The position numbers and the translations under genes were made by a program. Positions 8,952 to 16,708 of a DNA stretch of 64,000 nt are shown in pieces. The notes beneath the pieces were generated by a model, which made no database searches, had not been told where the DNA came from, and worked only from the letters and a program-made list of their open reading frames with translations. Numbering within the stretch: position 1 is the stretch's first letter; the number at the start of each line of letters is the position of its first letter. Source of the DNA: Flavobacterium frigoris PS1 (GTDB lineage: Bacteria; Bacteroidota; Bacteroidia; Flavobacteriales; Flavobacteriaceae); assembly GCF_000252125.1 (NCBI RefSeq), contig NZ_AHKF01000010.1, forward strand, positions 124,001 to 188,000, in the 5' to 3' direction.

Positions 8952-9926
8952 ATGGCAAAAATACTTACCGGTGTCCAAAGTACAGGAACACCACATTTAG
9001 GAAACCTACTTGGGGCAATCATACCCGCGATTCAATTATCGAATGATCCAAAAAACGAATCTTTTCTTTTTATTGCCGACTTGCATTCGATTACCCAAAT
9101 AAAAGACGGAAATACATTAAGAACCAACACCTACAGTACTGCTGCAGCTTGGCTGGCTTGTGGATTAGATGTTAACAAAGTGGTTTTTTACAGACAATCT
9201 GATGTGCCACAAACAGCAGAATTGTCTTGGTATTTGAGCTGCTTCTTTCCTTTTCAACGCTTAACATTAGCACATTCATTCAAAGACAAAGCAGACAGAC
9301 TAGACGATGTAAACGCAGGCTTATTCTCCTATCCTATGCTGATGGCTGCTGATATTTTATTATACGATGCAGAGTTGGTTCCAGTAGGAAAAGACCAATT
9401 GCAACATCTTGAAATTACTCGTGATGTAGCTTCTCGTTTCAATCACCAAATGGGAGAAACATTCGTTATTCCTGAAGCTAAAATCCAGCAAGACAGTATG
9501 CTTATCCCGGGAACTAATGGCGGAAAAATGAGTAAATCAGCTAATAATTTAATTAATATATTTCTAGAAGACAAAGCATTACGCAAGCAAGTAATGTCTA
9601 TAGAAACGGACAGTACACCACTAGAAGAACCTAAAAATCCAGATACTTGTAATGCTTTTGCTATTTATTCCTTATTAGCCAATACCGAGCAACTTACAGC
9701 AATGCGTGCTAATTACGAAGGTGGAAACTATGGTTATGGTCACGCCAAACAAGCTTTGTTTGAACTGATATGCGAAACCTTCAAAACCGAAAGAGAAAAA
9801 TACAATTACTATATAAACAACCTCGAAGAAGTAGATGCGTTATTGAAAATAGGAGCCGGAAAAGCTTCGACTGTTGCCAATGGCGTGTTATCAAGGGTAA
9901 GAGAGAAATTAGGCTTTGAGATATAA
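8952..9926 (+). CDS. trpS: Tryptophanyl-tRNA synthetase
   Basis: This class I aminoacyl-tRNA synthetase of 324 residues charges tRNA-Trp. The HIGH-like motif is PHLGN (residues 14-18), the dimer/substrate region includes GKDQLQHLEITRD, and the KMSKS motif GKMSKSA lies near residue 195. Length and start (MAKILTGVQSTGTPHLGN) are canonical. It stands alone between repeat-rich DNA upstream and the convergent dprA gene. Confidence 0.98.
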   Translation: MAKILTGVQSTGTPHLGNLLGAIIPAIQLSNDPKNESFLFIADLHSITQIKDGNTLRTNTYSTAAAWLACGLDVNKVVFYRQSDVPQTAELSWYLSCFFPFQRLTLAHSFKDKADRLDDVNAGLFSYPMLMAADILLYDAELVPVGKDQLQHLEITRDVASRFNHQMGETFVIPEAKIQQDSMLIPGTNGGKMSKSANNLINIFLEDKALRKQVMSIETDSTPLEEPKNPDTCNAFAIYSLLANTEQLTAMRANYEGGNYGYGHAKQALFELICETFKTEREKYNYYINNLEEVDALLKIGAGKASTVANGVLSRVREKLGFEI

Positions 9927-9958
9927 CATTCAATTTTTTAAAACCATATAAGGCATAT

Positions 9959-9978
9959 AAGTAACTTTTTAAAGTTGC
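9959..9978 (+). terminator. Weak hairpin after trpS
   Basis: AGTAACTTT and AAAGTTGCT can pair (one G-U) across a very short loop, followed by a T-containing stretch. It lies 33 bp after the trpS stop. The minimal loop makes it a weak candidate. Confidence 0.35.
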
Positions 9979-10032
9979 TCTTGTTTAATGTGATACTATT
10001 TCTCAAAAACTTACATGACTTAAATGGTAAAA

Positions 10033-11133
10033 TCATATCGCCTCAAACAATTTCCCCGGCAAAGGCCGTACCACACCTTTTAATTCCATATTCAACAGCA
10101 TTCCCGAGATTTTATAAATGGGAAAATCACAACGCAAAGCAATAATATCCATGAGTTCCTTTCCGGTTTTCAGCAGATAATCATACACTTTTTGTTCATC
10201 GTCCTCTAGAGTCACAAACAGTTGTTTTTGTACTGGTTTCGATTCCTTTTGAATGTCCCAATTCAAGATGTAAACCAAATCAGCGGCGCTGGTGAGTACG
10301 TTCGCTTTTTGGGTTTTTATAAGATTGTTGCAACCTGCGCTGTATTTATCAGTCGCACGTCCAGGGACCGCAAAAACATCTCGGTTGTAATCGTTGGCCA
10401 TATTAGCAGTGATCAAGGAACCGCCACGATCTGCCGATTCTATTACGATTGTCGCTTCAGAGATTCCCGCTACGATTCTGTTTCGACGAACAAAATTTTC
10501 TTTGTCGGGATTCGACGAACTCCAGAACTCGGTCATAAAACCACCGTTTTCCTCGACTTTGGCGACATACTTTTTGTGGGTTTTTGGATAGATTTGGTTC
10601 AGTCCATGCGCCACCACTCCTATCGTTTGCAAATTATGTTCCATAGCCACTTGATGCGCCACGATATCCACGCCATAAGCAAAACCACTGACAATGATCG
10701 GATCCAGTGGAGCCAAATCTTCAATAAGTTTTCTGCAAAATTCCGTGCCGTAGGAAGTGATTTGCCGCGTGCCCACAATACTGATAATCTTTCGGTTTTT
10801 TAAATCAATATTTCCGGAAGTGAATAATAACAGTGGTCCGTCAATGCAATGTTTCAAACGATCTGGGTACTTTTCGTCTTGAAAATAAACGGCATTAATG
10901 TCATTCGATTTAATAAACTCCAACTCGAGCTCGGCTTTTTCGAAAACAGATTTATTTTTCAAGCTTTTTAGTAACATCGAACCCACTCCATCAATGGCAG
11001 CTAATTGTGATGACTTGCTTGTAAAAACTGCTTCGGCAGAACCGCAATGCGTCAACAGTTTCTTAGCCATAATGTCTCCAACTCCCTCTATTCTTTGTAA
11101 GGCCAATAGGTAAAATAAATCTTGTTCTATCAT
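10033..11133 (-). CDS. dprA: DNA-processing protein DprA (Smf)
   Basis: The 366-residue protein binds single-stranded DNA taken up during transformation and loads RecA on it. The N-terminus holds a helix-hairpin-helix region (LQRIEGVGDIMAKKLL) and a second HhH (IDGVGSMLLKSL). The Rossmann-like core shows SIVGTRQIT, the DprA hallmark SGFAYGVDIVAH, VVAHGLNQIYPK, and VPGRATDKYSAGCNNLI. A C-terminal winged-helix-like segment (ALRCDFPIYKISGMLLNME) completes it. Its presence is compatible with natural competence but does not prove it. It diverges from the HU/SPOR gene. Confidence 0.96.
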   Translation of the reverse strand: MIEQDLFYLLALQRIEGVGDIMAKKLLTHCGSAEAVFTSKSSQLAAIDGVGSMLLKSLKNKSVFEKAELELEFIKSNDINAVYFQDEKYPDRLKHCIDGPLLLFTSGNIDLKNRKIISIVGTRQITSYGTEFCRKLIEDLAPLDPIIVSGFAYGVDIVAHQVAMEHNLQTIGVVAHGLNQIYPKTHKKYVAKVEENGGFMTEFWSSSNPDKENFVRRNRIVAGISEATIVIESADRGGSLITANMANDYNRDVFAVPGRATDKYSAGCNNLIKTQKANVLTSAADLVYILNWDIQKESKPVQKQLFVTLEDDEQKVYDYLLKTGKELMDIIALRCDFPIYKISGMLLNMELKGVVRPLPGKLFEAI

Positions 11134-11202
11134 GCTAATTATTTGTAGTTGAAATGTATAAAAAAATTACGCTGATTGTTAATAAAAATTGTGAATAAAA
11201 TT

Positions 11203-11231
11203 TTGATAACTATTTTCATTGTATAACTTTG
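11203..11231 (+). promoter_or_regulatory. Bacteroidota-type promoter of the HU-like/SPOR gene
   Basis: TTG at 11203-11205, an 18-bp spacer and TAACTTTG at 11224-11231 fit the -33/-7 consensus well. The -7 box ends 5 bp before the ATG at 11237, predicting an almost leaderless mRNA. Confidence 0.55.
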
Positions 11232-11236
11232 TATAC

Positions 11237-12172
11237 ATGAACATCCAACCCTACATCGCTCAGCTATTATATCGTTATCAATGTGTTACCGTTCCTGGTT
11301 TCGGCGCATTTTTGACGGAAATCCAATCGGCTCAATGGGTTGAAAGCGCAAATTCGTTTTTTCCTCCAAAAAAATTGATTTCTTTCAATGCCAATTTGAA
11401 AAATAATGATGGCCTATTAGCCAATCACATTGCCCAATCTGAAAAGACATCATATGACTATGCCGTTAGTGCCATTCAATATGAAGTTTTAACTTGGAAA
11501 AAAGCATTAGAGGCAAACGGTATCTTTAGCATTAAGAACATTGGCGATATTTGCCTAAATGCGGATGGTAATTTGGTTTTCACTCCAGTTGATCAAACGA
11601 ATTACTTGTCAAGTTCATTTGGTTTAACCTCATTTGTCTCTCCTGTTGTTAAAAGAGAAATCTTCGAACAAAAAATGGAGGCACTTGAAGAAACGAAAGT
11701 CATCACTTTAGACACAGAAGAAAGAACAGGGAACTCCTATTTAAAATATGCTGCAATTTTTATATTGGGACTTAGTTTAACCGGAAGTATTGGTTATTCT
11801 GTTTACCAAAACCAAATTGCCTCTGAAACAGTTCTTGTAGAAACTGCTGTTCAAAAACAAGTACAAAACAAAATTCAAGAAGCGACCTTCTTTATAAAAA
11901 ACCCATTGCCGGCAGTTACACTTTCTATAAAAGAAAACAAAATGTCCTATCATGTGGTGGCAGGTGCTTTTAGAGAAGAGAAAAATGCACAAAAAATATT
12001 TGAACGCCTGTCTAAATTAGGCTATAAAGCAAAACGAATTGCCCCTAACAAATACGGATTGTTTCCTGTATTGTATGGCAGCTACTCCACAATAGGAGAA
12101 GCTGAAAAAGCGAAAAAAGAAATTCAAGAAAAAGACAATCCAGAAGCTTGGCTTTTGATTCAATCTTTATAA
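11237..12172 (+). CDS. Predicted HU-like (CCDC81-type) / transmembrane / SPOR domain protein
   Basis: From the ATG at 11237 (a TTG at 11219 is less likely) the protein has 311 residues. Residues 1-130 begin with MNIQPYIAQLLYRYQCVTVP and GFGAFLTE and continue with IKNIGDICLNADGNLVF, which resembles the tandem HU-like CCDC81-type domains of Bacteroidota. A hydrophobic helix (about 168-190, AAIFILGLSLTGSIGYSVY) follows. The C-terminus (236-311, YHVVAGAFREEKNAQKI ... YGLFPVLYGSY) is a SPOR domain, which binds denuded septal peptidoglycan. The predicted protein thus runs from cytoplasm to cell wall. A linking role between DNA and wall is inference. It diverges from dprA. Confidence 0.85.
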   Translation: MNIQPYIAQLLYRYQCVTVPGFGAFLTEIQSAQWVESANSFFPPKKLISFNANLKNNDGLLANHIAQSEKTSYDYAVSAIQYEVLTWKKALEANGIFSIKNIGDICLNADGNLVFTPVDQTNYLSSSFGLTSFVSPVVKREIFEQKMEALEETKVITLDTEERTGNSYLKYAAIFILGLSLTGSIGYSVYQNQIASETVLVETAVQKQVQNKIQEATFFIKNPLPAVTLSIKENKMSYHVVAGAFREEKNAQKIFERLSKLGYKAKRIAPNKYGLFPVLYGSYSTIGEAEKAKKEIQEKDNPEAWLLIQSL

Positions 12173-12197
12173 AATGCAACCTATTTACGGTTTAGAC

Positions 12198-12236
12198 TAC
12201 CCCCAGAAAGCGAAAAGCTATTTGGGGGTATTTTTT
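12198..12236 (+). terminator. Terminator of the HU-like/SPOR gene
   Basis: TACCCCCA (12198-12205) pairs with TGGGGGTA (12223-12230), followed by TTTTTT. It lies 26 bp after the stop. Confidence 0.85.
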
Positions 12237-12240
12237 TAGA

Positions 12241-12345
12241 AGCAATTTCCAGCTACGCGCTATATCTCGTTTGGCATACCGATAAATATCGGGATGCCAC
12301 AAGAGGATGCCGCTACTATCTGGGCTACTGCGATTCATTTTCAAA
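12241..12345. repeat. Structured intergenic repeat, copy 1 (reverse orientation)
   Basis: Read on the minus strand, this segment has the pattern CCCaGATaG..GCGGCATCC-TCTTGTGGCAT-[hairpin]-ATGCCAAACGAGATATAGC..GGAAATTGCTTC, which I recognise as a type of GC-richer structured element scattered in Flavobacterium intergenic DNA. Its centre is a near-perfect palindrome (GGCATaCCGATA, AA, TATCGGgATGCC at 12273-12298). A diverged second copy lies at 13021-13112. The gene-free stretch 12173-12642 otherwise holds the terminator at 12198, about 230 bp (12346-12580) with no recognisable gene, and the terminator at 12581. Confidence 0.55.
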
Positions 12346-12580
12346 AGGAACTACTGTGTAAAAACTAGCTAAAGAAATAACACACGAATCCACAGGACTT
12401 CGAAATATAGCTATCGCCACTTAGCAATATTAGGAGGAAAACAAAAAAACCAACGCTTGATCGATCTAAAAACATTCCAAGCCTATTTTTAAATGCGTTT
12501 TAATGGCTTAATTCTACCCAAAGGTGTGTCATGTCATTTAACCTAAAAATGGTAATTAAAACATCCTATTTAGGCTTACA

Positions 12581-12617
12581 AAAAAGCGACTTAAGAAAGA
12601 ATCCTAAATCGCTTTTA
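12581..12617 (-). terminator. Terminator of the EthD-like gene
   Basis: AAAAGCGACTTA and TAAATCGCTTTT pair over 12 positions with one mismatch around an 11-nt loop. On the minus strand the stem is followed by TTTTTTG, 26 bp after the EthD-like stop. Confidence 0.7.
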
Positions 12618-12642
12618 TTTTTGCTTGAATTAAACTACATGA

Positions 12643-12951
12643 TTAAATAATCTCACTAATTTGAAGTTCTCCATCTACATTAGTGTAATTAGGCACATCA
12701 GCAGCAAATTTTGCTGCATGAGCACCAAAAGCTGCTTGAAATGAGGCAACAGAATCAAACTTTAAATCTACTATAGCCACATAAGGCGCTAATTCGCCAG
12801 GAACTCTTCCTCCTATTCCTACAGTGAATTCCATTCCTTTTAAGGCATCTCCTAAAGATTCAGCAACCATAGGAAGATGAGAATTTTTATAATAATCGAT
12901 ATCAAACTTAGTATCAGCACCATTAGGATACATTACACTTACTTTTATCAT
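12643..12951 (-). CDS. EthD family small dimeric protein
   Basis: The 102-residue product is the size of a single ferredoxin-like alpha/beta barrel subunit of the EthD family. The family motif is visible as DYYKNSHLPMVAE (around residues 20-33), with a second half containing PYVAIVDLKFDSVASFQAAF. EthD-like proteins accompany degradation or detoxification genes; a reaction cannot be named. It lies downstream of the AhpD-like gene in the same orientation, separated by about 200 bp holding a structured repeat. Confidence 0.85.
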   Translation of the reverse strand: MIKVSVMYPNGADTKFDIDYYKNSHLPMVAESLGDALKGMEFTVGIGGRVPGELAPYVAIVDLKFDSVASFQAAFGAHAAKFAADVPNYTNVDGELQISEII

Positions 12952-13020
12952 GGTGTATATTTTTTTATTTTAAAACCAAGTTACAAACAATATTTTAAAT
13001 ACCTAATATTTCTGTTAGTC

Positions 13021-13112
13021 TAATCCCGCAGCCCGACGGAAGTGGAGCTCTTTTTTGTGCAGCGTAGCGGAACAAAAAAAGCGGGAACGGAGGGCGGATA
13101 AGCTGCCCAAAT
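13021..13112. repeat. Structured intergenic repeat, copy 2
   Basis: The segment has the pattern AATCCCGCAGCCCGACGG.. then CTTTTTTGT (13050-13058) pairing with ACAAAAAAAG (13072-13081) around GCAGCGTAGCGGA, followed by GCGGGAACGGAGGGCGG and AAGCTGCCCAAA. Architecture and outer motifs match the segment at 12241-12345 in opposite orientation. It is much richer in G+C than its surroundings and has no coding frame. Confidence 0.55.
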
Positions 13113-13149
13113 AAATAAAATACTTCTTGTAAATTGATTGTATTTCTAA

Positions 13150-13698
13150 TTATTTAGACCAAGCAAATTTTTGGAAAGCCGCATCTACTGGTGTGTTTGC
13201 AATATGGTTTGTGTAGTTACTGATTACTTTTTGAGACAAACCAAGGATGATTTCTAATACTTGCTGTTCTCCGTAACCTGCTGCGTAAAATGCTTCTAAT
13301 TCCTCTTGAGTAACATGACCACGGTTGCGAACAATTGATAATGTCATGGTACGTAAAGTTTCTAATTTTGGGTTAGCCAAAGGAGTTTCATTACGCAAAG
13401 CTTCAGTAATATCGTTATCTACTTTCATCATGGCGGCGATACCTGTATGCGCTGGAACGCAATAATGACAAGCGTGCTCGACGTTTATAGTTTGCCAAAC
13501 GACAGTCAATTCTTCTTCATTGAAAGAAGTGTTTACGAATAATTCGTGTAATTTTTGATACCCATCAAGTATTCCTGGAGCACCAGCTAAAACGCCGTGA
13601 AGTCCCGGGATCATTCCGTAGGCTTTTTGAGATCCTTCTAATAATGCTTTACTTGCTTCTGGAGCTGATTCGATGTTGTGTACTTTTAATGTTGTCAT
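13150..13698 (-). CDS. Carboxymuconolactone decarboxylase family protein (AhpD-like)
   Basis: The 182-residue all-helical protein carries the AhpD-like redox motif EHACHYCVPAHTG (about residues 73-85): a CxxC pair followed by His, the arrangement used in alkylhydroperoxidase AhpD. It may act as a peroxidase or disulfide reductase; the substrate is unknown. It follows the TetR gene by 65 bp, and a 16-bp palindrome at 13729-13744, 30 bp before its ATG, is a probable operator. Confidence 0.92.
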   Translation of the reverse strand: MTTLKVHNIESAPEASKALLEGSQKAYGMIPGLHGVLAGAPGILDGYQKLHELFVNTSFNEEELTVVWQTINVEHACHYCVPAHTGIAAMMKVDNDITEALRNETPLANPKLETLRTMTLSIVRNRGHVTQEELEAFYAAGYGEQQVLEIILGLSQKVISNYTNHIANTPVDAAFQKFAWSK

Positions 13699-13728
13699 GA
13701 TTCTAATTTTAAATGTTATTATTTGTTT

Positions 13729-13744
13729 CTAAGCGTTCGCTTAG
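13729..13744. promoter_or_regulatory. Operator-like palindrome before the AhpD-like gene
   Basis: CTAAGCG-TT-CGCTTAG: two perfect 7-bp arms. Size and form suit a TetR-family dimer, whose gene is adjacent. A closely matching site stands upstream of the tetR gene itself at 14351-14366. No T-rich tail follows on the minus strand, so it is not the TetR terminator. Confidence 0.6.
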
Positions 13745-13763
13745 TTTTTTGTCAAAAAAAAAC

Positions 13764-14327
13764 TTAGATGTTACTGAAAGTTAATTCAATATAGTCTTCG
13801 ATTTCTTGTTTGTTGTTTACTCTTGATGCGGCGGCTAAACCATGTTTTGCTAACAATAGATAGTTGGCTTGCTTATCAACGGTTGTTTCGTCTTTCGATT
13901 TATCCGTCTTTAATTTCTCTATGAAAATCGATTTTAGATTATTCATGAAATCAGTCATTTGATCTTGTATCAATTGATCTTCAGTATCAGCAAATTCATT
14001 ATAAGTGTTCGTCAATAAGCAACCTTTATTACTTCCCATTTCGGTTGGAATACGTACTGAATCATAGAAAAATGCTTTGATATCATTGACACCGTCAGTC
14101 CCGTTTTGTAATTTTTCGAAAATAGAAAAGACTTTGCTTTTATAACATTTTAAGCTTTCTAAGAAAACCCCGTGTTTACTACCAAAACTTGAATAGATAG
14201 AGAACTGGTTAATGCCCATTTCTTTCTCCAACATACGAACGGAGGTATTCTCATACCCATTGCGCCAGAACAAAGACATTGCTTTTTCTATTACTTCTTG
14301 TTCACTATATTGTTTACTTCTTGCCAT
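13764..14327 (-). CDS. TetR/AcrR family transcriptional regulator
   Basis: From the ATG at 14327 the protein is 187 residues (an earlier ATG at 14348 would add MYRIIKV). The N-terminal TetR HTH is clear: EQEVIEKAMSLFWRNGYENT, then SVRMLEKEMGINQFSIYSSF and GSKHGVFLESL. The C-terminal ligand domain contains SNKGCLLTNTYNEFA, typical of the subfamily with KGC[LM] near the domain start. It is divergent from the NAD(P)-binding gene and upstream of the AhpD-like gene; matching 16-bp sites flank it, suggesting autoregulation and control of its neighbours. Confidence 0.93.
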   Translation of the reverse strand: MARSKQYSEQEVIEKAMSLFWRNGYENTSVRMLEKEMGINQFSIYSSFGSKHGVFLESLKCYKSKVFSIFEKLQNGTDGVNDIKAFFYDSVRIPTEMGSNKGCLLTNTYNEFADTEDQLIQDQMTDFMNNLKSIFIEKLKTDKSKDETTVDKQANYLLLAKHGLAAASRVNNKQEIEDYIELTFSNI

Positions 14328-14350
14328 TACTTTTATAATTCGATACAAAA

Positions 14351-14366
14351 CTAAGCAACTGCTTTG
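14351..14366. promoter_or_regulatory. Second operator-like palindrome upstream of tetR
   Basis: CTAAGC-AACT-GCTTTG matches the 13729 site (CTAAGC-GTTC-GCTTAG) in overall length and in both arms except one base. It lies 24 bp before the TetR start, in the divergent region shared with the NAD(P)-binding gene. Confidence 0.5.
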
Positions 14367-14506
14367 AAATAGAAAAATTATTTGGAAACTTTTAACTTAC
14401 CTAAATCACAAATCCCATCTCTTAAAGAATGTTAAAAAGTAATAAACTAAAGTTAAACGCTTGTTTCATTAGCCTTTACTGTAATAACTTTTCGTAAATT
14501 TAGACT

Positions 14507-15139
14507 ATGGAAAATATATTAGTAGCAGGTGCTAATGGCACCACAGGAAAAAAAATAGTAGACATTTTAAATAAATCTCAACATTATAACCCTATCGCAA
14601 TGGTTAGAAAAGAGGATCAACAAGCCTATTTCACGGACCAAAACATTCAAACTGTATTAGGTGATTTAGAAGCTGACGTTAATCCCGTTTTTACTAGTCC
14701 TATTGACCGGGTAATATTTGCCGCGGGTTCAGCGGGAAAAAATGTGATAGGAGTCGATCAAGAAGGCGCTAAAAAATTAATTGATGCCTCTAAAAAAGCA
14801 AATATCAAGAAATTTGTAATGTTGAGTTCTATGGGAGCTGACAAACCTGAAGAAGCAACTCAGCTGCAAGACTATTTAAAAGCAAAACACAATGCCGATG
14901 AATATTTAAAAAATAGTGGTTTAAGCTATAGCATTGTCAGACCAGGAACTTTGACGAATGACTCTCAATTAGAAATGATTGAACTAGAGCAAAAGTTAAA
15001 CAAACATGGTGAAATCAGTAGAGCCGATGTTGCACAAACATTAGTGCAAAGCTTAGAAGACAAAACGGCTGCAAATGCCACTTTCGAAATTATCAAAGGA
15101 GATACTTCAATCCAGAAAGCATTGCATAAAGTTAGTTAA
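14507..15139 (+). CDS. NAD(P)H-binding atypical short-chain dehydrogenase-like protein
   Basis: The 210-residue protein starts with a Rossmann dinucleotide motif ILVAGANGTTGKKIVDIL (residues 4-21, GxxGxxG type) and has FVMLSSMGAD and YSIVRPGTL segments typical of atypical SDR proteins of the YwnB/NmrA-like group. The Tyr-Lys catalytic pair of classical SDRs is not obvious, so it could be a reductase, an epimerase-like enzyme or a redox sensor. It is transcribed away from tetR and ends at a strong terminator. Confidence 0.88.
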   Translation: MENILVAGANGTTGKKIVDILNKSQHYNPIAMVRKEDQQAYFTDQNIQTVLGDLEADVNPVFTSPIDRVIFAAGSAGKNVIGVDQEGAKKLIDASKKANIKKFVMLSSMGADKPEEATQLQDYLKAKHNADEYLKNSGLSYSIVRPGTLTNDSQLEMIELEQKLNKHGEISRADVAQTLVQSLEDKTAANATFEIIKGDTSIQKALHKVS

Positions 15140-15203
15140 GACAATATTTATTACGCAATTTAGATTGATAAGAGAAAGAGAATACAATTATTGATTCAAA
15201 ATA

Positions 15204-15250
15204 AAAACCTGCAAGGACTTTATAGACTAAAGTTCTTGCGGGTTTTTTAT
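15204..15250 (+). terminator. Strong terminator after the NAD(P)-binding gene
   Basis: A 19-bp stem (15204-15222 with 15228-15246, few wobbles) and loop TAGAC end in TTTTTT. It lies 64 bp after the stop. Confidence 0.85.
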
Positions 15251-15366
15251 GTGATCTTGAGCCGCGACGGAATTATAAAATGTATCTAAATTTAGTTTAT
15301 TGCCATGAGATAAAACGCAAACATATTCAAGTTCTTCCTCTGCTATTTTCACAATTGCATTCTGTT

Positions 15367-16581
15367 TTAGGAACTTATATTAGATCGTTTTTCGTCTATT
15401 TTTAAATAAATAAGCAAACTAACGGCCAAAGCGGAGCATATTGAAAAACCAACAAAGAGTGGCAACGCTGTTTCTTTAATGAATCGGCCAATAAAAATAC
15501 TGATAGGAACAGCCATAATTGTAGAAATAAAACCCGTTACTGCAGCAGCTATTCCAGCAATGTGTCCAACGGGTTCCATGGCCATGGCACGTACATTCCC
15601 GAAAAGGAAACCAATACTAAAAAATTGCAATCCAAAAAACAGCAACAAAATACGCACGTCAGGATTCGGTGTATTATAAAATAAGGAAACATAGGTCGCC
15701 GAAACTACGAAGAAAGAAACTAGAGCTACAGTAATTAATTTTTCCATTCCGTATTTTAAAACCAAAACGCCATTTGAAAAAACAGCCGCGCCAATTGCTA
15801 TTGCCAATCCGGCGAATATGTATGGAAATTCTTCCTCAAGATTATATTGATTCTGGAATATTTGTTGCGAACTACTCAAATACACCATAAAAGATCCGGT
15901 AATAAAGCCTGAGATAACAGTAAAACCTATAGTTTTCTTGAATTTGAGCAATTCTTTAAACTCTCCTATAAATCCTTTTTTGGAAAAAACTTTCTTGTTC
16001 TCAATAGATAAAGTCTCTGGCTGTCGTTTCCAAAACCAGAATGAAACCAATATACTAATCACGACCTGAATATAAAAAATCCCATGCCAGTTGAAGTAAT
16101 CAAGGACAAATTTACCCAAGGCTGGTGCAACCACAGGAACGAGTATAAAAACAACCGTGACAAATGACATAATTCTAGCCATATAATCTCCGCTATACAT
16201 GTCGCGAATAATGGCGATACTTATGGTTCTAGGAGCCGAAAGACCAATTCCTTGCAATATCCTTCCTAAAACCATCATTTCTAAACTTGTGGCGTTTACA
16301 CATATAAAACTGGCGCCAATAAACAAGGCAAAACCCATATAAACTACTGGTTTTCTCCCTAAACTATCAGAAAGCGGACCAAAAATTAAAGGCCCAAATC
16401 CAAGTCCAAGGAAAATCATTGTAATGAGTAATTGATTATCAACAACATTTGTAGTACCAATTGATATACCAATAATCTCAAGCGCTGGTAATAAAGCATC
16501 GATTGCTAAAGCCACCACGGACATTAGGGAAGCCATAAGTGCGACAAACTCAAATTGAGAAGTCTTAATTTTTTTTTGCAT
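15367..16581 (-). CDS. Bcr/CflA-type multidrug MFS transporter
   Basis: From the ATG at 16581 the protein has 404 residues with 12 predicted membrane helices; the upstream ATG at 16641 would add a polar 20-residue tail. Family features are the acidic residue in helix 1 (VVALAIDALLPALE), the loop 2-3 motif FGPLSDSLGRKPVVYMG (motif A), and the helix 4-5 antiporter motif VPVVAPALGKFV. It should export drugs or metabolites by proton antiport in the inner membrane. It sits with stress-type genes (OsmC, TetR, AhpD-like), but no operator-like site was seen upstream. Confidence 0.93.
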   Translation of the reverse strand: MQKKIKTSQFEFVALMASLMSVVALAIDALLPALEIIGISIGTTNVVDNQLLITMIFLGLGFGPLIFGPLSDSLGRKPVVYMGFALFIGASFICVNATSLEMMVLGRILQGIGLSAPRTISIAIIRDMYSGDYMARIMSFVTVVFILVPVVAPALGKFVLDYFNWHGIFYIQVVISILVSFWFWKRQPETLSIENKKVFSKKGFIGEFKELLKFKKTIGFTVISGFITGSFMVYLSSSQQIFQNQYNLEEEFPYIFAGLAIAIGAAVFSNGVLVLKYGMEKLITVALVSFFVVSATYVSLFYNTPNPDVRILLLFFGLQFFSIGFLFGNVRAMAMEPVGHIAGIAAAVTGFISTIMAVPISIFIGRFIKETALPLFVGFSICSALAVSLLIYLKIDEKRSNISS

Positions 16582-16708
16582 CCTGCAAAAATAAGGTTTT
16601 GAATTGGTTTCTGCATTGTTTAACATAAATCTAAGAATCATAGATTATGAAACGTTAGCTGCAGCGCTTTATTTAAAAAGCTAATTTAGAATCGTTTGGT
16701 TCTTCTTC

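Noticed and set aside
10222..10803. 193-codon plus-strand frame opposite dprA
   Set aside because: DprA motifs on the minus strand are unambiguous; the antisense frame shows no domain.
11174..11184. Isolated TGTTAATAA (DnaA-box-like) upstream of the HU-like/SPOR gene
   Set aside because: A single copy in AT-rich intergenic DNA is expected by chance; no clustering as at 39.6-40.2 kb.
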